A DNA stretch of 64,000 bases from an uncultured Bacteroidales bacterium (lineage in GTDB: Bacteria > Bacteroidota > Bacteroidia > Bacteroidales > Paludibacteraceae), in contig CACZUS010000001.1 in the NCBI GenBank assembly GCA_902784425.1, positions 1 to 64,000 of the forward strand, given 5' to 3'. The first letter of the stretch is position 1. The number at the start of each line of letters is the position of its first letter. Of the stretch, positions 34,081 to 42,400 are shown one piece after another. Made by a program: the position numbers and the translations under genes. The notes under the pieces were generated by a model. The model was not told the origin of the DNA. It saw only the letters and a list, made by a program, of their open reading frames with translations, and did not search any database.

Positions 34081-35125
34081 AGAAAAGAATCCTGCAGTCA
34101 TTCAAATAGAGCGAGATTCAATTATTTATGAACTCTCGCCTAAAACGCGCACAGCGAAATTGGTAGATAGGAGGAGAAATCAGAATAAGAGAGTGATAAT
34201 TCCTAATACGATAAGGGAAAAGGGTAAAAAATATAAAGTAACAGAAATAGGAGATTATGCTTTTTCTCATAATTGGAATTTGAATTCAATTTCGATTGGA
34301 GACGAAGTGACTCGCATAGGGGAAGAAGCATTTTCTAGATGTGAAAATCTTGACTCCATTATTTTTTCCAAAAGGACAAAAATAGATACTATTTGTGAAG
34401 ATGCTTTACATGGTTGTTATGCGTTGAAATATATGTCATTGCCCAAAGATTTTTATTCTATTGCACGCAATGACGCCAGCATTTTTCAAAAATTCTGGGC
34501 AACCAACCATAATAGTTTAAAACAAAAAAAATATCCTGATTGGTTTTGCCCAAATGAATATGTTCCGTTATTCGATGAGGATAAGGATGATTTAGATGCT
34601 GTATATTTAGATATTTACTATGTAGGAGATAGCTTATATGTTTGGCTGACGAGACCAAGGACAGAAATCGAGGATCTTGACTCATTAATACTTGATAATA
34701 CGGTATCTGGTGATTTGGAAGGAAGAAATTATGATAATATGGGGCAATTAAATGACACTACAGAATTAGTTAGATTTCGAAATTACTATTCTGATCGAAA
34801 TTATGTTAATATGTCGGAAGGATATACCATATCCCTTGTCGCGGTAAGCCCTCATAGAATGTGGTTGATTCAAGAGAATTTGAATATTTATACTGAATAT
34901 TGCGACTCAGAGATTACGGACGAAGACGTGTATTGGAAATGTAACGACGAAGAATTTTCCGATTCAATTAGTAGTCGAAAAACTAATGGTTTTTATGAAA
35001 TTGACGTAAAAATGGTTACAAGAGAGTACAATGATGATGATAATTGGCACGTGACGTCAAGTAGCTGGGTACTCTATTATGATGGAGAAAAATTTGTAAA
35101 ACGAGAGGTTGAAACGGTTGAATGA
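34010..35125 (+). CDS. Tandem exported paralog B with BspA-like leucine-rich repeats, 371 aa
   Basis: Same signal peptide (MIVRSLKIYVTLIFSMFSMLCVA) and same C-terminal core as paralogs A and C. In between, residues ~25-190 are extra. They contain an LRR_5/BspA-type stretch at ~75-140 (VTEIGDYAFSHNWNLNSISI, VTRIGEEAFSRCENLDSIIF, CEDALHGCYALKYMSLP). BspA-like repeats are used by Bacteroidetes and oral bacteria for surface binding, so this copy may be a ligand-binding version. The start at 34010 was chosen because the frame from 33953 overlaps gene A and reads the duplicated gap. Confidence 0.7.
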   Translation: MIVRSLKIYVTLIFSMFSMLCVAEEKNPAVIQIERDSIIYELSPKTRTAKLVDRRRNQNKRVIIPNTIREKGKKYKVTEIGDYAFSHNWNLNSISIGDEVTRIGEEAFSRCENLDSIIFSKRTKIDTICEDALHGCYALKYMSLPKDFYSIARNDASIFQKFWATNHNSLKQKKYPDWFCPNEYVPLFDEDKDDLDAVYLDIYYVGDSLYVWLTRPRTEIEDLDSLILDNTVSGDLEGRNYDNMGQLNDTTELVRFRNYYSDRNYVNMSEGYTISLVAVSPHRMWLIQENLNIYTEYCDSEITDEDVYWKCNDEEFSDSISSRKTNGFYEIDVKMVTREYNDDDNWHVTSSSWVLYYDGEKFVKREVETVE

Positions 35126-35236
35126 CAATTTATCCAATATCAATTCACTAAAATTATTATCTTCTATGATTATTCGTTCCATCAAAATATATGTCACTCT
35201 TATTTTCTCTATGTTCTCCATGCTATGTGTGGCGGA
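35048..35236 (+). repeat. Duplicated block spanning a gene junction (copy 2)
   Basis: Second copy of the 33889-34080 block, covering the end of paralog B, the gap and the start of paralog C. A partial third copy (CACGTGACGTCAAGTAGC onward, 35751-35797) closes paralog C without the gap part. Confidence 0.85.
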
Positions 35237-35828
35237 TGGAATAAGTGACCTCATCCATATAGATTTTGCAGATTCGGTTAACCATACATGTTTGGGTATT
35301 GATGATGAAGGAGATACCATATATGTTTTTCTGATGAAATCAACGTCTGAATTCGAGATTATAGACTCTCTATGCCTTGATAAATCGAGCGAAGATATTG
35401 AACGTCCGGAAGGAAATGGTTATGGTTATGAAAAGTTAGGAGAGCTAAATGACACCACCGAATTAGTTCGATTACGTTCTGATTTTTCTGTTTCCGTTCC
35501 TAATATTGTTTCGTGGAATCGATGTAAGACGTTCTTTATTATTGTAACTCCACATAAAATGAAATTAATCGAGAAACATGATTATTACACAGAGAATTGG
35601 AGTAATGCTGATCCAGATGACCCCAAGAATGAGAAATGGGAAGTTGTTTACGAAAACTATTCCTGTTCAATTAGCGATCGGATAACCAACGGGTTTTATG
35701 AAATTGACGTAAAAAAGGTAACAGAGGAAGGTGATAATGATGATAATAGACACGTGACGTCAAGTAGCTCGTGGGTACTCTATTATGATGGAGAAGAGTT
35801 TGTGAGACGGGTTAAAACCAGCGAATAG
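35166..35828 (+). CDS. Tandem exported paralog C (unknown family), 220 aa
   Basis: Signal peptide MIIRSIKIYVTLIFSMFSMLCVA is close to identical to paralog A, and the first mature residues (DLIHIDFADSVNHTCLGIDDEGDTIYV) also follow A, not B. The middle diverges (SVSVPNIVSWNRCKTFFIIV), and the C-terminal TNGFYEIDVKKVTEE...VLYYDGE module returns. The last residues differ from A and B (VRRVKTSE against VKREVETVE). An inverted repeat follows the stop. Function unknown. Confidence 0.7.
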   Translation: MIIRSIKIYVTLIFSMFSMLCVADGISDLIHIDFADSVNHTCLGIDDEGDTIYVFLMKSTSEFEIIDSLCLDKSSEDIERPEGNGYGYEKLGELNDTTELVRLRSDFSVSVPNIVSWNRCKTFFIIVTPHKMKLIEKHDYYTENWSNADPDDPKNEKWEVVYENYSCSISDRITNGFYEIDVKKVTEEGDNDDNRHVTSSSSWVLYYDGEEFVRRVKTSE

Positions 35829-35853
35829 TTATTCCATGCAATATCAATTGTAA

Positions 35854-35890
35854 GTCCGTTAAAAGGAGTGGAGACCCCTGTTTAACGGAC
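35854..35890. repeat. Stem-loop between the paralog cluster and the helicase
   Basis: GTCCGTTAAA (35854-35863) and TTTAACGGAC (35881-35890) pair perfectly; AGG/CCT extend the stem inward. No T-run follows. It could end the paralog transcript or be another small palindromic repeat. Confidence 0.6.
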
Positions 35891-35918
35891 ATCACGTTAC
35901 GGACCATTGTTATTATCT

Positions 35919-38378
35919 TCAATTGCCTTGCTTATCTGCCAACTGCCATTGAGCTAGTCGAATCTCATTGTACGAATATTCTTCCTTTAAATCATTATAC
36001 ATCGTTGTAATCTCTTTTAAATCGGGATGCGTATTGATGTAATCTTTTAACACATTCAATCTTTCTTGTGTCGTGAAGGTCTCTATTGGCAGTCGATTCG
36101 CTTGTATGAGTTTTAAAACATGTCCCTCTATGGTAGACTTTGCCAAACCTCTTCGTTCCACAATCTGGTCGATGGATAACCCTTCGCTTAATAATCGAAG
36201 TGTGATTTCGAAGGTACTTACCTTTCCTTTCTCTGTGCTCATTTTAGATTTCTCCCTTTTTTGTGGTTGAATGGAAGAGAAATCTGTTTTCTCATAATCA
36301 TATTGGATGATACATGCATCAACGATTTGTAGAATATCCCTGCCATATTTTTCCGCAGTTTTTTCGCCTATACCAGAGATGAGTAGTAATTCTTTGTCAT
36401 TGTTGGGTAGAAGGTTACTGATGTTGATCAACGCACTTTGAGATAAAACTGTATATGCAGGCATCTTTTGTTCGTCGGCTTTCTCCTTTCTCCATTGTCG
36501 AAGTTGATTGAACAACTCTATATGTTGGATGTCATCAGATACGGACTGCGCCTTTTTCTTCTCAGTTCTTTTCTTTGTGTTATATAGACTATCTATTTCC
36601 GCATTGTTTTTCGCTTTGAAATAGGCATTGATATTGAATCCATTTTCGCAGGTTGCTAGTGCGGAAAATTTCACTGTCACATCTGATTTCGTTTGGCTGA
36701 GTCTGTCTGCCAATCTTTTTGATGTCTCTTTGTTGTCACTTTCCACATTAGAACAACTTTCAAGAATAGGAAGGATCAGTTGCTCGCATTTCTCGGAAAA
36801 GTAGAGTCCGGCTTTGCGAACGCGCTCGTCAAGTGCAGACTGCTGTTCTGCCATTAATGTTTTTAACTGCGTTTGAAACTTCTTTGCAATTGAAATAACT
36901 TCTCGTTCAAAATTTCCTTTGAAAAGATCAATCTCTTCGATAAGTTTCGGATAGTCTTTTGATAGATATTCAATCAGGATTCTTTGAAAGAGTGATATGT
37001 CGTTAGCAATCTCATTGAAAGAAAATAGTTCGTTGAGAATTTCTAACTGATAATCCTTTTTTAATAGAGACAATTGATTCTTGTCGGGTATCAAATTCTC
37101 AGCCTGTGTGTTAAATGATTCGACACGGATGTCGTGTTTAATTGAAGTAAGAGAAAGAGGAGAACTTAATACCATACCCTCGAGGGTCTTGCACCGACTG
37201 AGTGCCACATAAACTTGTCCGTGAGAGAAAGAGTCCTTCGCATCGATGATTGCTTTCTCGAAGGTGAGTCCCTGACTTTTGTGAATGGTGATTGCCCAAG
37301 CTGTTTTGAGGGGAAATTGAGAGAAGGAACCATCTATTTCAGTGGTGATTTCATTGTTCTCCTGATTGATGGTGTAACGAACGTTTTCCCATATTTCGCG
37401 AGTGACGGATATCTCTTCCGTTTTATCTGTGATGATGATAGTGTCGTCGCTCAATGATTTAACCCATCCGATTTTTCCGTTGAAATATTTTTTTTCGGGT
37501 GAGGAATCGTTTTTTATGAACATGACCTGCGCCCCTTCTTTCAGATGAAGTTCAAAGTCGGTGGGGTAGTTGTTTTCTGGAAACGAGCCAGAGATCATTG
37601 CCGTATAAGTTTTCTCTTTGCTATGAAGTGCGGAGAGACGCTGATTGTTGATCCTCTGCGCAGAAAAGTTGTGTGTGGTCAACTGAATGTATCCCTCATC
37701 GTCTTTCGGTTGAAAATTAGGGCGGAAGTGCAAGTTGAGTTCATCGATGATTTGTTGATTGGCTGTGTTCTCCCGAATATGATTGAGTAGATTTATGAAA
37801 TGTTGGTCTTCCTGACGGAAAATGGTTTTTAGTTCCACACAAGCATACTCTGTTTTTTTCAGTGCAGTGCTACTGAAAAAGTATGGGGTTTCGTAGGTGG
37901 ATGAGAGAATAGCCCACTCGTCATCTTTTACGACTGGGGTTAACTGTTGAGTATCGCCGATCATTAGGAGCTGCACGCCACCGAAAGGTTTTGTGTTTCT
38001 TCTGATTCTTTGGAGTACATCGTTGATAGCGTCAAGCAGATCGGCTCTTACCATACTGATTTCATCGATGACAAGCAGGTCGAGTGTTCGGATGATTCCG
38101 ATTTTCTCCTTTCTGATTTTTTGAAGTTCCAACGCTTTTTGTCCAGGCAGGTAAGGACCAAAGTTAATCTGAAAAAAAGAATGAATAGTCATTCCTCCCG
38201 CATTAATGGCAGCGACACCGGTAGGGGCGACGACCACCATCCTTTTGGAGGAGGTCTCCCGTATGTGCTTTAAAAATGTGGTTTTACCGGTACCTGCCTT
38301 TCCTGTAAGAAACAGGTGGCGATTCGTTTCTGAGATAATGGTCTCAGCCAATTCAAATTCTGGTGTTTTTTGTATCAT
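35919..38378 (-). CDS. PIF1-like superfamily 1 helicase with HRDC and HTH tails, 819 aa
   Basis: N-terminal AAA/SF1 helicase: Walker A GKAGTGKT (26-33), VVAPTGVAAINAGGMTIHSFF (motif Ia, ~49-70), Walker B VIDEISM (~104-110), IGDTQQL (motif III), and late motifs TAWAITIHKSQGLTFEKAIID and VYVALSRCKTLEGMVLSSP. This is the PIF1/RecD-like set, a 5'-3' DNA helicase. A central helical region is followed by an HRDC domain (~622-690) and a helix-turn-helix (~715-770, GLSIDQIVERRGLAKSTIEGHVLKL). HRDC and HTH segments bind nucleic acid. Probable role in DNA repair or replication-fork processing. Single minus-strand gene; no clear promoter found. Confidence 0.88.
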   Translation of the reverse strand: MIQKTPEFELAETIISETNRHLFLTGKAGTGKTTFLKHIRETSSKRMVVVAPTGVAAINAGGMTIHSFFQINFGPYLPGQKALELQKIRKEKIGIIRTLDLLVIDEISMVRADLLDAINDVLQRIRRNTKPFGGVQLLMIGDTQQLTPVVKDDEWAILSSTYETPYFFSSTALKKTEYACVELKTIFRQEDQHFINLLNHIRENTANQQIIDELNLHFRPNFQPKDDEGYIQLTTHNFSAQRINNQRLSALHSKEKTYTAMISGSFPENNYPTDFELHLKEGAQVMFIKNDSSPEKKYFNGKIGWVKSLSDDTIIITDKTEEISVTREIWENVRYTINQENNEITTEIDGSFSQFPLKTAWAITIHKSQGLTFEKAIIDAKDSFSHGQVYVALSRCKTLEGMVLSSPLSLTSIKHDIRVESFNTQAENLIPDKNQLSLLKKDYQLEILNELFSFNEIANDISLFQRILIEYLSKDYPKLIEEIDLFKGNFEREVISIAKKFQTQLKTLMAEQQSALDERVRKAGLYFSEKCEQLILPILESCSNVESDNKETSKRLADRLSQTKSDVTVKFSALATCENGFNINAYFKAKNNAEIDSLYNTKKRTEKKKAQSVSDDIQHIELFNQLRQWRKEKADEQKMPAYTVLSQSALINISNLLPNNDKELLLISGIGEKTAEKYGRDILQIVDACIIQYDYEKTDFSSIQPQKREKSKMSTEKGKVSTFEITLRLLSEGLSIDQIVERRGLAKSTIEGHVLKLIQANRLPIETFTTQERLNVLKDYINTHPDLKEITTMYNDLKEEYSYNEIRLAQWQLADKQGN

Positions 38379-38413
38379 GTTAAAGTTATTAATAGGTTAT
38401 AAATGTTATCGTC

Positions 38414-39253
38414 TTAACTTTTTGTAAACTGTACTGCTACCCAATTGTTGTCCATTTCGTATGATTTTTTAATCAATCCATATTTATTACATTCTTCTTC
38501 AATCAAACAGATGTCAGATTCATAAAAACCACTTAGGATTAGTGAGCCGGGTGTATTTAGTACTTTGGCGTATTGATGGATATCGTTAAGTAGAATGTTT
38601 CGGTTGATGTTAGCTAAAATCACATCATAAGAGTTGGCGTTTAGTAATTCAGCCCCTCCGCATTGCACGTTGATTTGAGGTTCGTTGTTGAGGCGAATAT
38701 TTTCAACTGCGTTGTTGTAGGCCCATTCATCGATGTCGATAGCAGTGATTGGAGAAGCCCCTCTTTTTGCGGCAAGGATGGCAAGGATGGCGGTTCCGCA
38801 CCCCATATCGAGAAGAGATTTTCCCGTTAGGTTTGTGCTTAGGATGGCACGCACCATTAAAGAGGTGGTGGAGTGGTGGCCAGTTCCGAAAGCCATTTTA
38901 GGGTCTATGAGCAGGTCGTATTTTGCTTTAGGGTAGTCTTTGTGGAAAGTGCTGTGGATCACGCATTCATTTCCAATGATGATAGGTTGAAAGAAATTTT
39001 TCTCCCATTCTTCGTTCCAGTCTTTGTCTTCAGCCTCTTCGATGCGGAAGGTGATACCTTTATCGTATTCAAATTGGTCGATAAGGTTTTGTAATTCGGA
39101 AGGGTTGAAAGACTCTTTTTGAATGTAACCGATGAGTTCGTCAGCGTCGTCGACAAAACTTTCGAACCCGATTTCCGCCATTTGAGCGGTCAAAATATCC
39201 TTAACATAGGACTCTTTGGAGGGAATATTCAGGTGAACTTCTAAAAATTTCAT
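38414..39253 (-). CDS. prmA: Ribosomal protein L11 methyltransferase
   Basis: Trimethylates lysines and the N-terminus of uL11. ATG at 39253 (MKFLEVHLNIPSKESYVKD) is preferred over an upstream start at 39322, which would overlap the region with the -7 box. The family signature DPKMAFGTGHHSTTSLM is at ~117-133, the SAM motif LLDMGCGTAILAILAAKRGA at ~147-166, AIDIDEWAYNNAVENI after it, and the NPPY-like motif VILANINRNIL near 210. Length 279 aa (E. coli 293). Divergent to the 39437 gene. Confidence 0.93.
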   Translation of the reverse strand: MKFLEVHLNIPSKESYVKDILTAQMAEIGFESFVDDADELIGYIQKESFNPSELQNLIDQFEYDKGITFRIEEAEDKDWNEEWEKNFFQPIIIGNECVIHSTFHKDYPKAKYDLLIDPKMAFGTGHHSTTSLMVRAILSTNLTGKSLLDMGCGTAILAILAAKRGASPITAIDIDEWAYNNAVENIRLNNEPQINVQCGGAELLNANSYDVILANINRNILLNDIHQYAKVLNTPGSLILSGFYESDICLIEEECNKYGLIKKSYEMDNNWVAVQFTKS

Positions 39254-39337
39254 GTCTATTTTGTTTGATTCGTCGATAAAAAACGAAGATTCGTATATTT
39301 TTTTTAGGACAATGTAGCACAAGTGCTATCTTTACCG

Positions 39338-39345
39338 CAAAGTTA
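39338..39345 (-). promoter_or_regulatory. -7 box for prmA
   Basis: On minus, TAACTTTG lies 84 bases before the prmA ATG. It is back to back with the 39377 box of the divergent gene. Confidence 0.45.
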
Positions 39346-39376
39346 AAAAAGATAATTAAGAAAAAATTTTTTTTCG

Positions 39377-39384
39377 TATCTTTG
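39377..39384 (+). promoter_or_regulatory. -7 box for the Tyr/Trp and Ser/Arg-rich protein gene
   Basis: TATCTTTG matches TAnnTTTG; leader ~45 nt. The -33 region is only A/T-rich. Confidence 0.5.
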
Positions 39385-39423
39385 TATGCTTGCGAATAAA
39401 AAAATTTGTTCATCATAAATATT

Positions 39424-39429
39424 AGGAGG
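39424..39429 (+). promoter_or_regulatory. Strong Shine-Dalgarno AGGAGG
   Basis: AGGAGG seven bases before the ATG at 39437. Such a perfect site is unusual in this phylum, where most genes start after A-rich leaders. Confidence 0.7.
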
Positions 39430-39436
39430 ACTGCTT

Positions 39437-40843
39437 ATGAAAATGGTAAATAAACTTCGAATCTTCATGATTCTAATCGCAGGATTAGTTTCAGTGAATT
39501 CCAGTTTCGCTTATGATGACATTTATGCATCAACGAAAAAGGGAGGAAAGGAGTATGCTCAAAAGGCAAAGAAACATTCTCAGGAAAAGGCAGATAGGAA
39601 CGCAAAAAGGGAGGAGATAGAAAACCAAAGGGATATGATTATTATAAAATCTCCAAATGTTGAACGTTACGATTTGGTTTCGAATGAGTTTATTGCTGTT
39701 ATTGATACGACTCTCAAGAATGGTGATGCGTACATGTTGGATACAATTCGTATCATGGACGAATTTGGTGATCTGGAGAAAACCTTGATGTTAAAGACAA
39801 AAGGAAAACAGAATGTCTATTTTGACAATGGCGCTATTGTCATCGAGGATTCTGCTTCTGTTGCCGCAGGAAAATATGTAACGGATACATTGATTTCTAC
39901 GGGTAATGGAGATTATGAATATACAAAAAGGTTGAATAAATATCATGGCACAGATTATAATGTAGTATCTGTGGAGGATGATAACGTGGCAGAAACCAGT
40001 GTTACATCGTCTAACACGACAGTATATGTCGGAACGGGTTGGTATCCTTACCATCGTTACTATGGATGGTATGATTATCCATTCTATTCAGGCTTGTACT
40101 ACGATCCATATTGGGGATATTACGATCCATATTGGGGTTATTATGGCTATTATCGTCCATATTATTACTCATATGGTTGTCACTACTATCATCCATATCA
40201 TCACTATTATTGGAGTACTCCTGTTTATCATCATGGTCATGGTGGCAGATACAGTGCTTCGACAAATGGAACTTATGGAAGAAATGGCGTTCGAGTTTCT
40301 CGAGGAGAGTCATCTTCAAGAAGTGTTTCGGGAACAAGAAGAATCGAGAGATCTTCAAATGTTGCGACGACTACTTCTGGCAGAACGACAACCTTGACAA
40401 GATCAAGTGGAACATCCTCATCAAGAAGTTCTTCTACTAATACATTGAGAAGATCTTCAACTCCTACTAATTCTTCTACTTCTTCTTCAAGAGGTTCTTC
40501 ATATGGCAGTCGTTCATATAGCAATGGAACTTCAATAAGAGGTAATTCTTCTAATAGTTCTAATAATTATAGAGGTTCTTCGTACTCGACACCTCGTTCT
40601 TCTTCATCTCCAAGTGCTGGAAGAAGTTCAGGCTCATCGTCTACTAGATCTTCATCTTATGGAGGATCTTCTTATGGAGGATCATCTAGAAGTGGTTCTT
40701 CTTCTGGAGGAAGTTACTCTTCAGGTTCTTCTCGCTCTGGAGGATATAGTTCAGGATCATCATCAAATAGCGGATCACGTTCATCTGGCGGTAGCTCATC
40801 TTCATCAAGAGGAGGAGGCCACTCAGGAGGAGGTCGCCGTTAG
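39437..40843 (+). CDS. Exported Tyr/Trp/Gly- and Ser/Arg-rich low-complexity protein, 468 aa
   Basis: Signal peptide (MKMVNKLRIFMILIAGLVSVNSSFA). A charged segment (~30-65, Lys/Glu-rich) and a mixed domain (~65-195) lead into an aromatic block (~196-275): VGTGWYPYHRYYGWYDYPFY, then tandem YDPYWGYY units and a His/Tyr stretch (HYYHPYHHYYW). From ~285 to the end it is almost wholly Ser, Arg, Gly, Thr and Tyr, with SYGGSSYGGSS-type repeats, finishing GGGHSGGGRR. The aromatic segment resembles YXWGXW-like motifs of envelope proteins. The tail is probably disordered and basic and could bind wall or polymer. Function unknown; a terminator follows at once. Confidence 0.65.
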   Translation: MKMVNKLRIFMILIAGLVSVNSSFAYDDIYASTKKGGKEYAQKAKKHSQEKADRNAKREEIENQRDMIIIKSPNVERYDLVSNEFIAVIDTTLKNGDAYMLDTIRIMDEFGDLEKTLMLKTKGKQNVYFDNGAIVIEDSASVAAGKYVTDTLISTGNGDYEYTKRLNKYHGTDYNVVSVEDDNVAETSVTSSNTTVYVGTGWYPYHRYYGWYDYPFYSGLYYDPYWGYYDPYWGYYGYYRPYYYSYGCHYYHPYHHYYWSTPVYHHGHGGRYSASTNGTYGRNGVRVSRGESSSRSVSGTRRIERSSNVATTTSGRTTTLTRSSGTSSSRSSSTNTLRRSSTPTNSSTSSSRGSSYGSRSYSNGTSIRGNSSNSSNNYRGSSYSTPRSSSSPSAGRSSGSSSTRSSSYGGSSYGGSSRSGSSSGGSYSSGSSRSGGYSSGSSSNSGSRSSGGSSSSSRGGGHSGGGRR

Positions 40844-40854
40844 TGTAAAAATAA

Positions 40855-40884
40855 AAAAGGAGACTTTGAAAAAGGTCTCCTTTT
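40855..40884 (+). terminator. Terminator after the Ser/Arg-rich gene
   Basis: Stem AAAAGGAGAC/GTCTCCTTTT (40855-40864 with 40875-40884), 10-nt loop. The stem sequence is nearly that of the type IX operon terminator at 19086. Confidence 0.75.
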
Positions 40885-40943
40885 CAAGGAGATAGTTAAC
40901 GGGTTTATACCTATAATATAAATAGAAAAAGAAATCGAGTAGT

Positions 40944-42344
40944 ATGAAAAAGTATATAATGACATTAGGAGCCATGGCACTCGCTGCTGCCAGCTTCTCA
41001 CAAAGTGTATATGATGTATTAAACTATAATCAGGTGGACCCAGTAATGGGTACTGCAAGATACTCTTCTATGGCAGGAGCCTTTGGTGCTTTCGGAGGAA
41101 ACCCTTCAGTGACTAAAGATAACCCTGCTGGTATAGGAGTGTATAAACGTTGTGATTTGACCTTTACTCCGAATGTATATTTGGACAATACAAAAGATGC
41201 TCATATATGTCTGAATAATTTCGCTATGATTATTAATTTCAGAGAGCATGAGAATGAACATGGGTATATTACTTCATCGTTGGGTATTACCTATAATCGT
41301 ATGAGAAATTTTGCTCGTTATTCGTCAATTAGAAGCGCTAATTATTCAGGTCTCTCTTTGACTGACTATATGGGCAAAGATGCTAGTCCTGATTATATCT
41401 ATAATCCAGCATTGGATATGGGATTGATTAATGATGCAGGTAATTCAGCCTTCAGCAGAAGAGATAATTTTGACAAGCAAACAAGATACTCGGAAAATGG
41501 TCACATCGGACAATGGGATATCTCATATGGTATGAACATCAGTAATCGTGTCTATTTAGGCGCTTCTATGGGACTTTCCATTTTGGAATACAACCAAAAA
41601 GCATTGTATGACGAAAATTCAGTTAATTCCCAGGTGGGTAACTACTATTTGGATAATTATTATGATGTTGATGCCTTCGGAGTTAATTTCAAATTGGGCG
41701 CAATCGTTAAACCAGTTGATTTCATGCGACTTGGATTTGCTATTCATACAAGAACATTGTATGATGTAAATGAATCTTATTCAGTGGAGTTTGATTATAA
41801 CGAACAAAATCCTCTAGAACCAGAAGTTGATTATGGCGAGTGCATTTACAAACTTAAATCTCCGTTCAAAATGCAAGGTAGCTTGGGATTCGTCATTGCA
41901 GAAAGAGCATTACTCGGTCTAGAATATAACTACGATAACTATTCATCGATGAGAATGACTGACTATGATGCAGAAATGGTTGCTCAAAATGAACAAATGA
42001 AAAAAGAGTTCAATACAGTGCATACCTTCAAGTTAGGTGCTGAGTTTAAGGTTATTGATGAATTCTCATTGCGCGCAGGTTTTGCATTTATGACAAGCCC
42101 AATTGATTATAATAAAAATATGGGTGAAGAACAATATTTGTTCAGACCATTGTCTTTGCCAAAGCAAACACATTATATCACTGGTGGTGCTGGTTATGAG
42201 GGTGATAAATTTTATTGTGATCTAGCTTACGTTTTCAGAAATCAAAAAGCTGATTTCTATGGTATGTTGCCACAAGACGAGACGCCTGCTAGCTTGAATC
42301 TGAAAAACCATAATATTATTGCTACTTTAGGTTGGAGATTCTAA
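40944..42344 (+). CDS. OmpP1/FadL-like outer-membrane protein, 466 aa
   Basis: Signal peptide (MKKYIMTLGAMALAAASFSQ) and a beta-barrel outer-membrane protein. The N-terminal hallmark is GTARYSSMAGAFGAFGGNPSVTKDNPAGIGVYKRCDLTFTPNVY (read as the ARYxxMGGAFGALGG...NPAG pattern, ~35-80), shared by FadL/OmpP1 and PorV-type proteins. Alternating strands run to the final HNIIATLGWRF with a terminal Phe. FadL-like proteins pass hydrophobic compounds; in Bacteroidetes these are often labelled hemin receptors, and PorV relatives serve type IX secretion. I cannot separate those options by eye. Stands alone before the aquaporin gene. Confidence 0.75.
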   Translation: MKKYIMTLGAMALAAASFSQSVYDVLNYNQVDPVMGTARYSSMAGAFGAFGGNPSVTKDNPAGIGVYKRCDLTFTPNVYLDNTKDAHICLNNFAMIINFREHENEHGYITSSLGITYNRMRNFARYSSIRSANYSGLSLTDYMGKDASPDYIYNPALDMGLINDAGNSAFSRRDNFDKQTRYSENGHIGQWDISYGMNISNRVYLGASMGLSILEYNQKALYDENSVNSQVGNYYLDNYYDVDAFGVNFKLGAIVKPVDFMRLGFAIHTRTLYDVNESYSVEFDYNEQNPLEPEVDYGECIYKLKSPFKMQGSLGFVIAERALLGLEYNYDNYSSMRMTDYDAEMVAQNEQMKKEFNTVHTFKLGAEFKVIDEFSLRAGFAFMTSPIDYNKNMGEEQYLFRPLSLPKQTHYITGGAGYEGDKFYCDLAYVFRNQKADFYGMLPQDETPASLNLKNHNIIATLGWRF

Positions 42345-42400
42345 TTTATTAAATGTTAAACTATAAAATCAGAGAGTAGTAACATGCTCTTACACAAAAA

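Noticed and set aside
39978..40524. Several alternative frames in the low-complexity gene
   Set aside because: Repetitive codons keep other frames open; the frame with signal peptide, Shine-Dalgarno and promoter is 39437.
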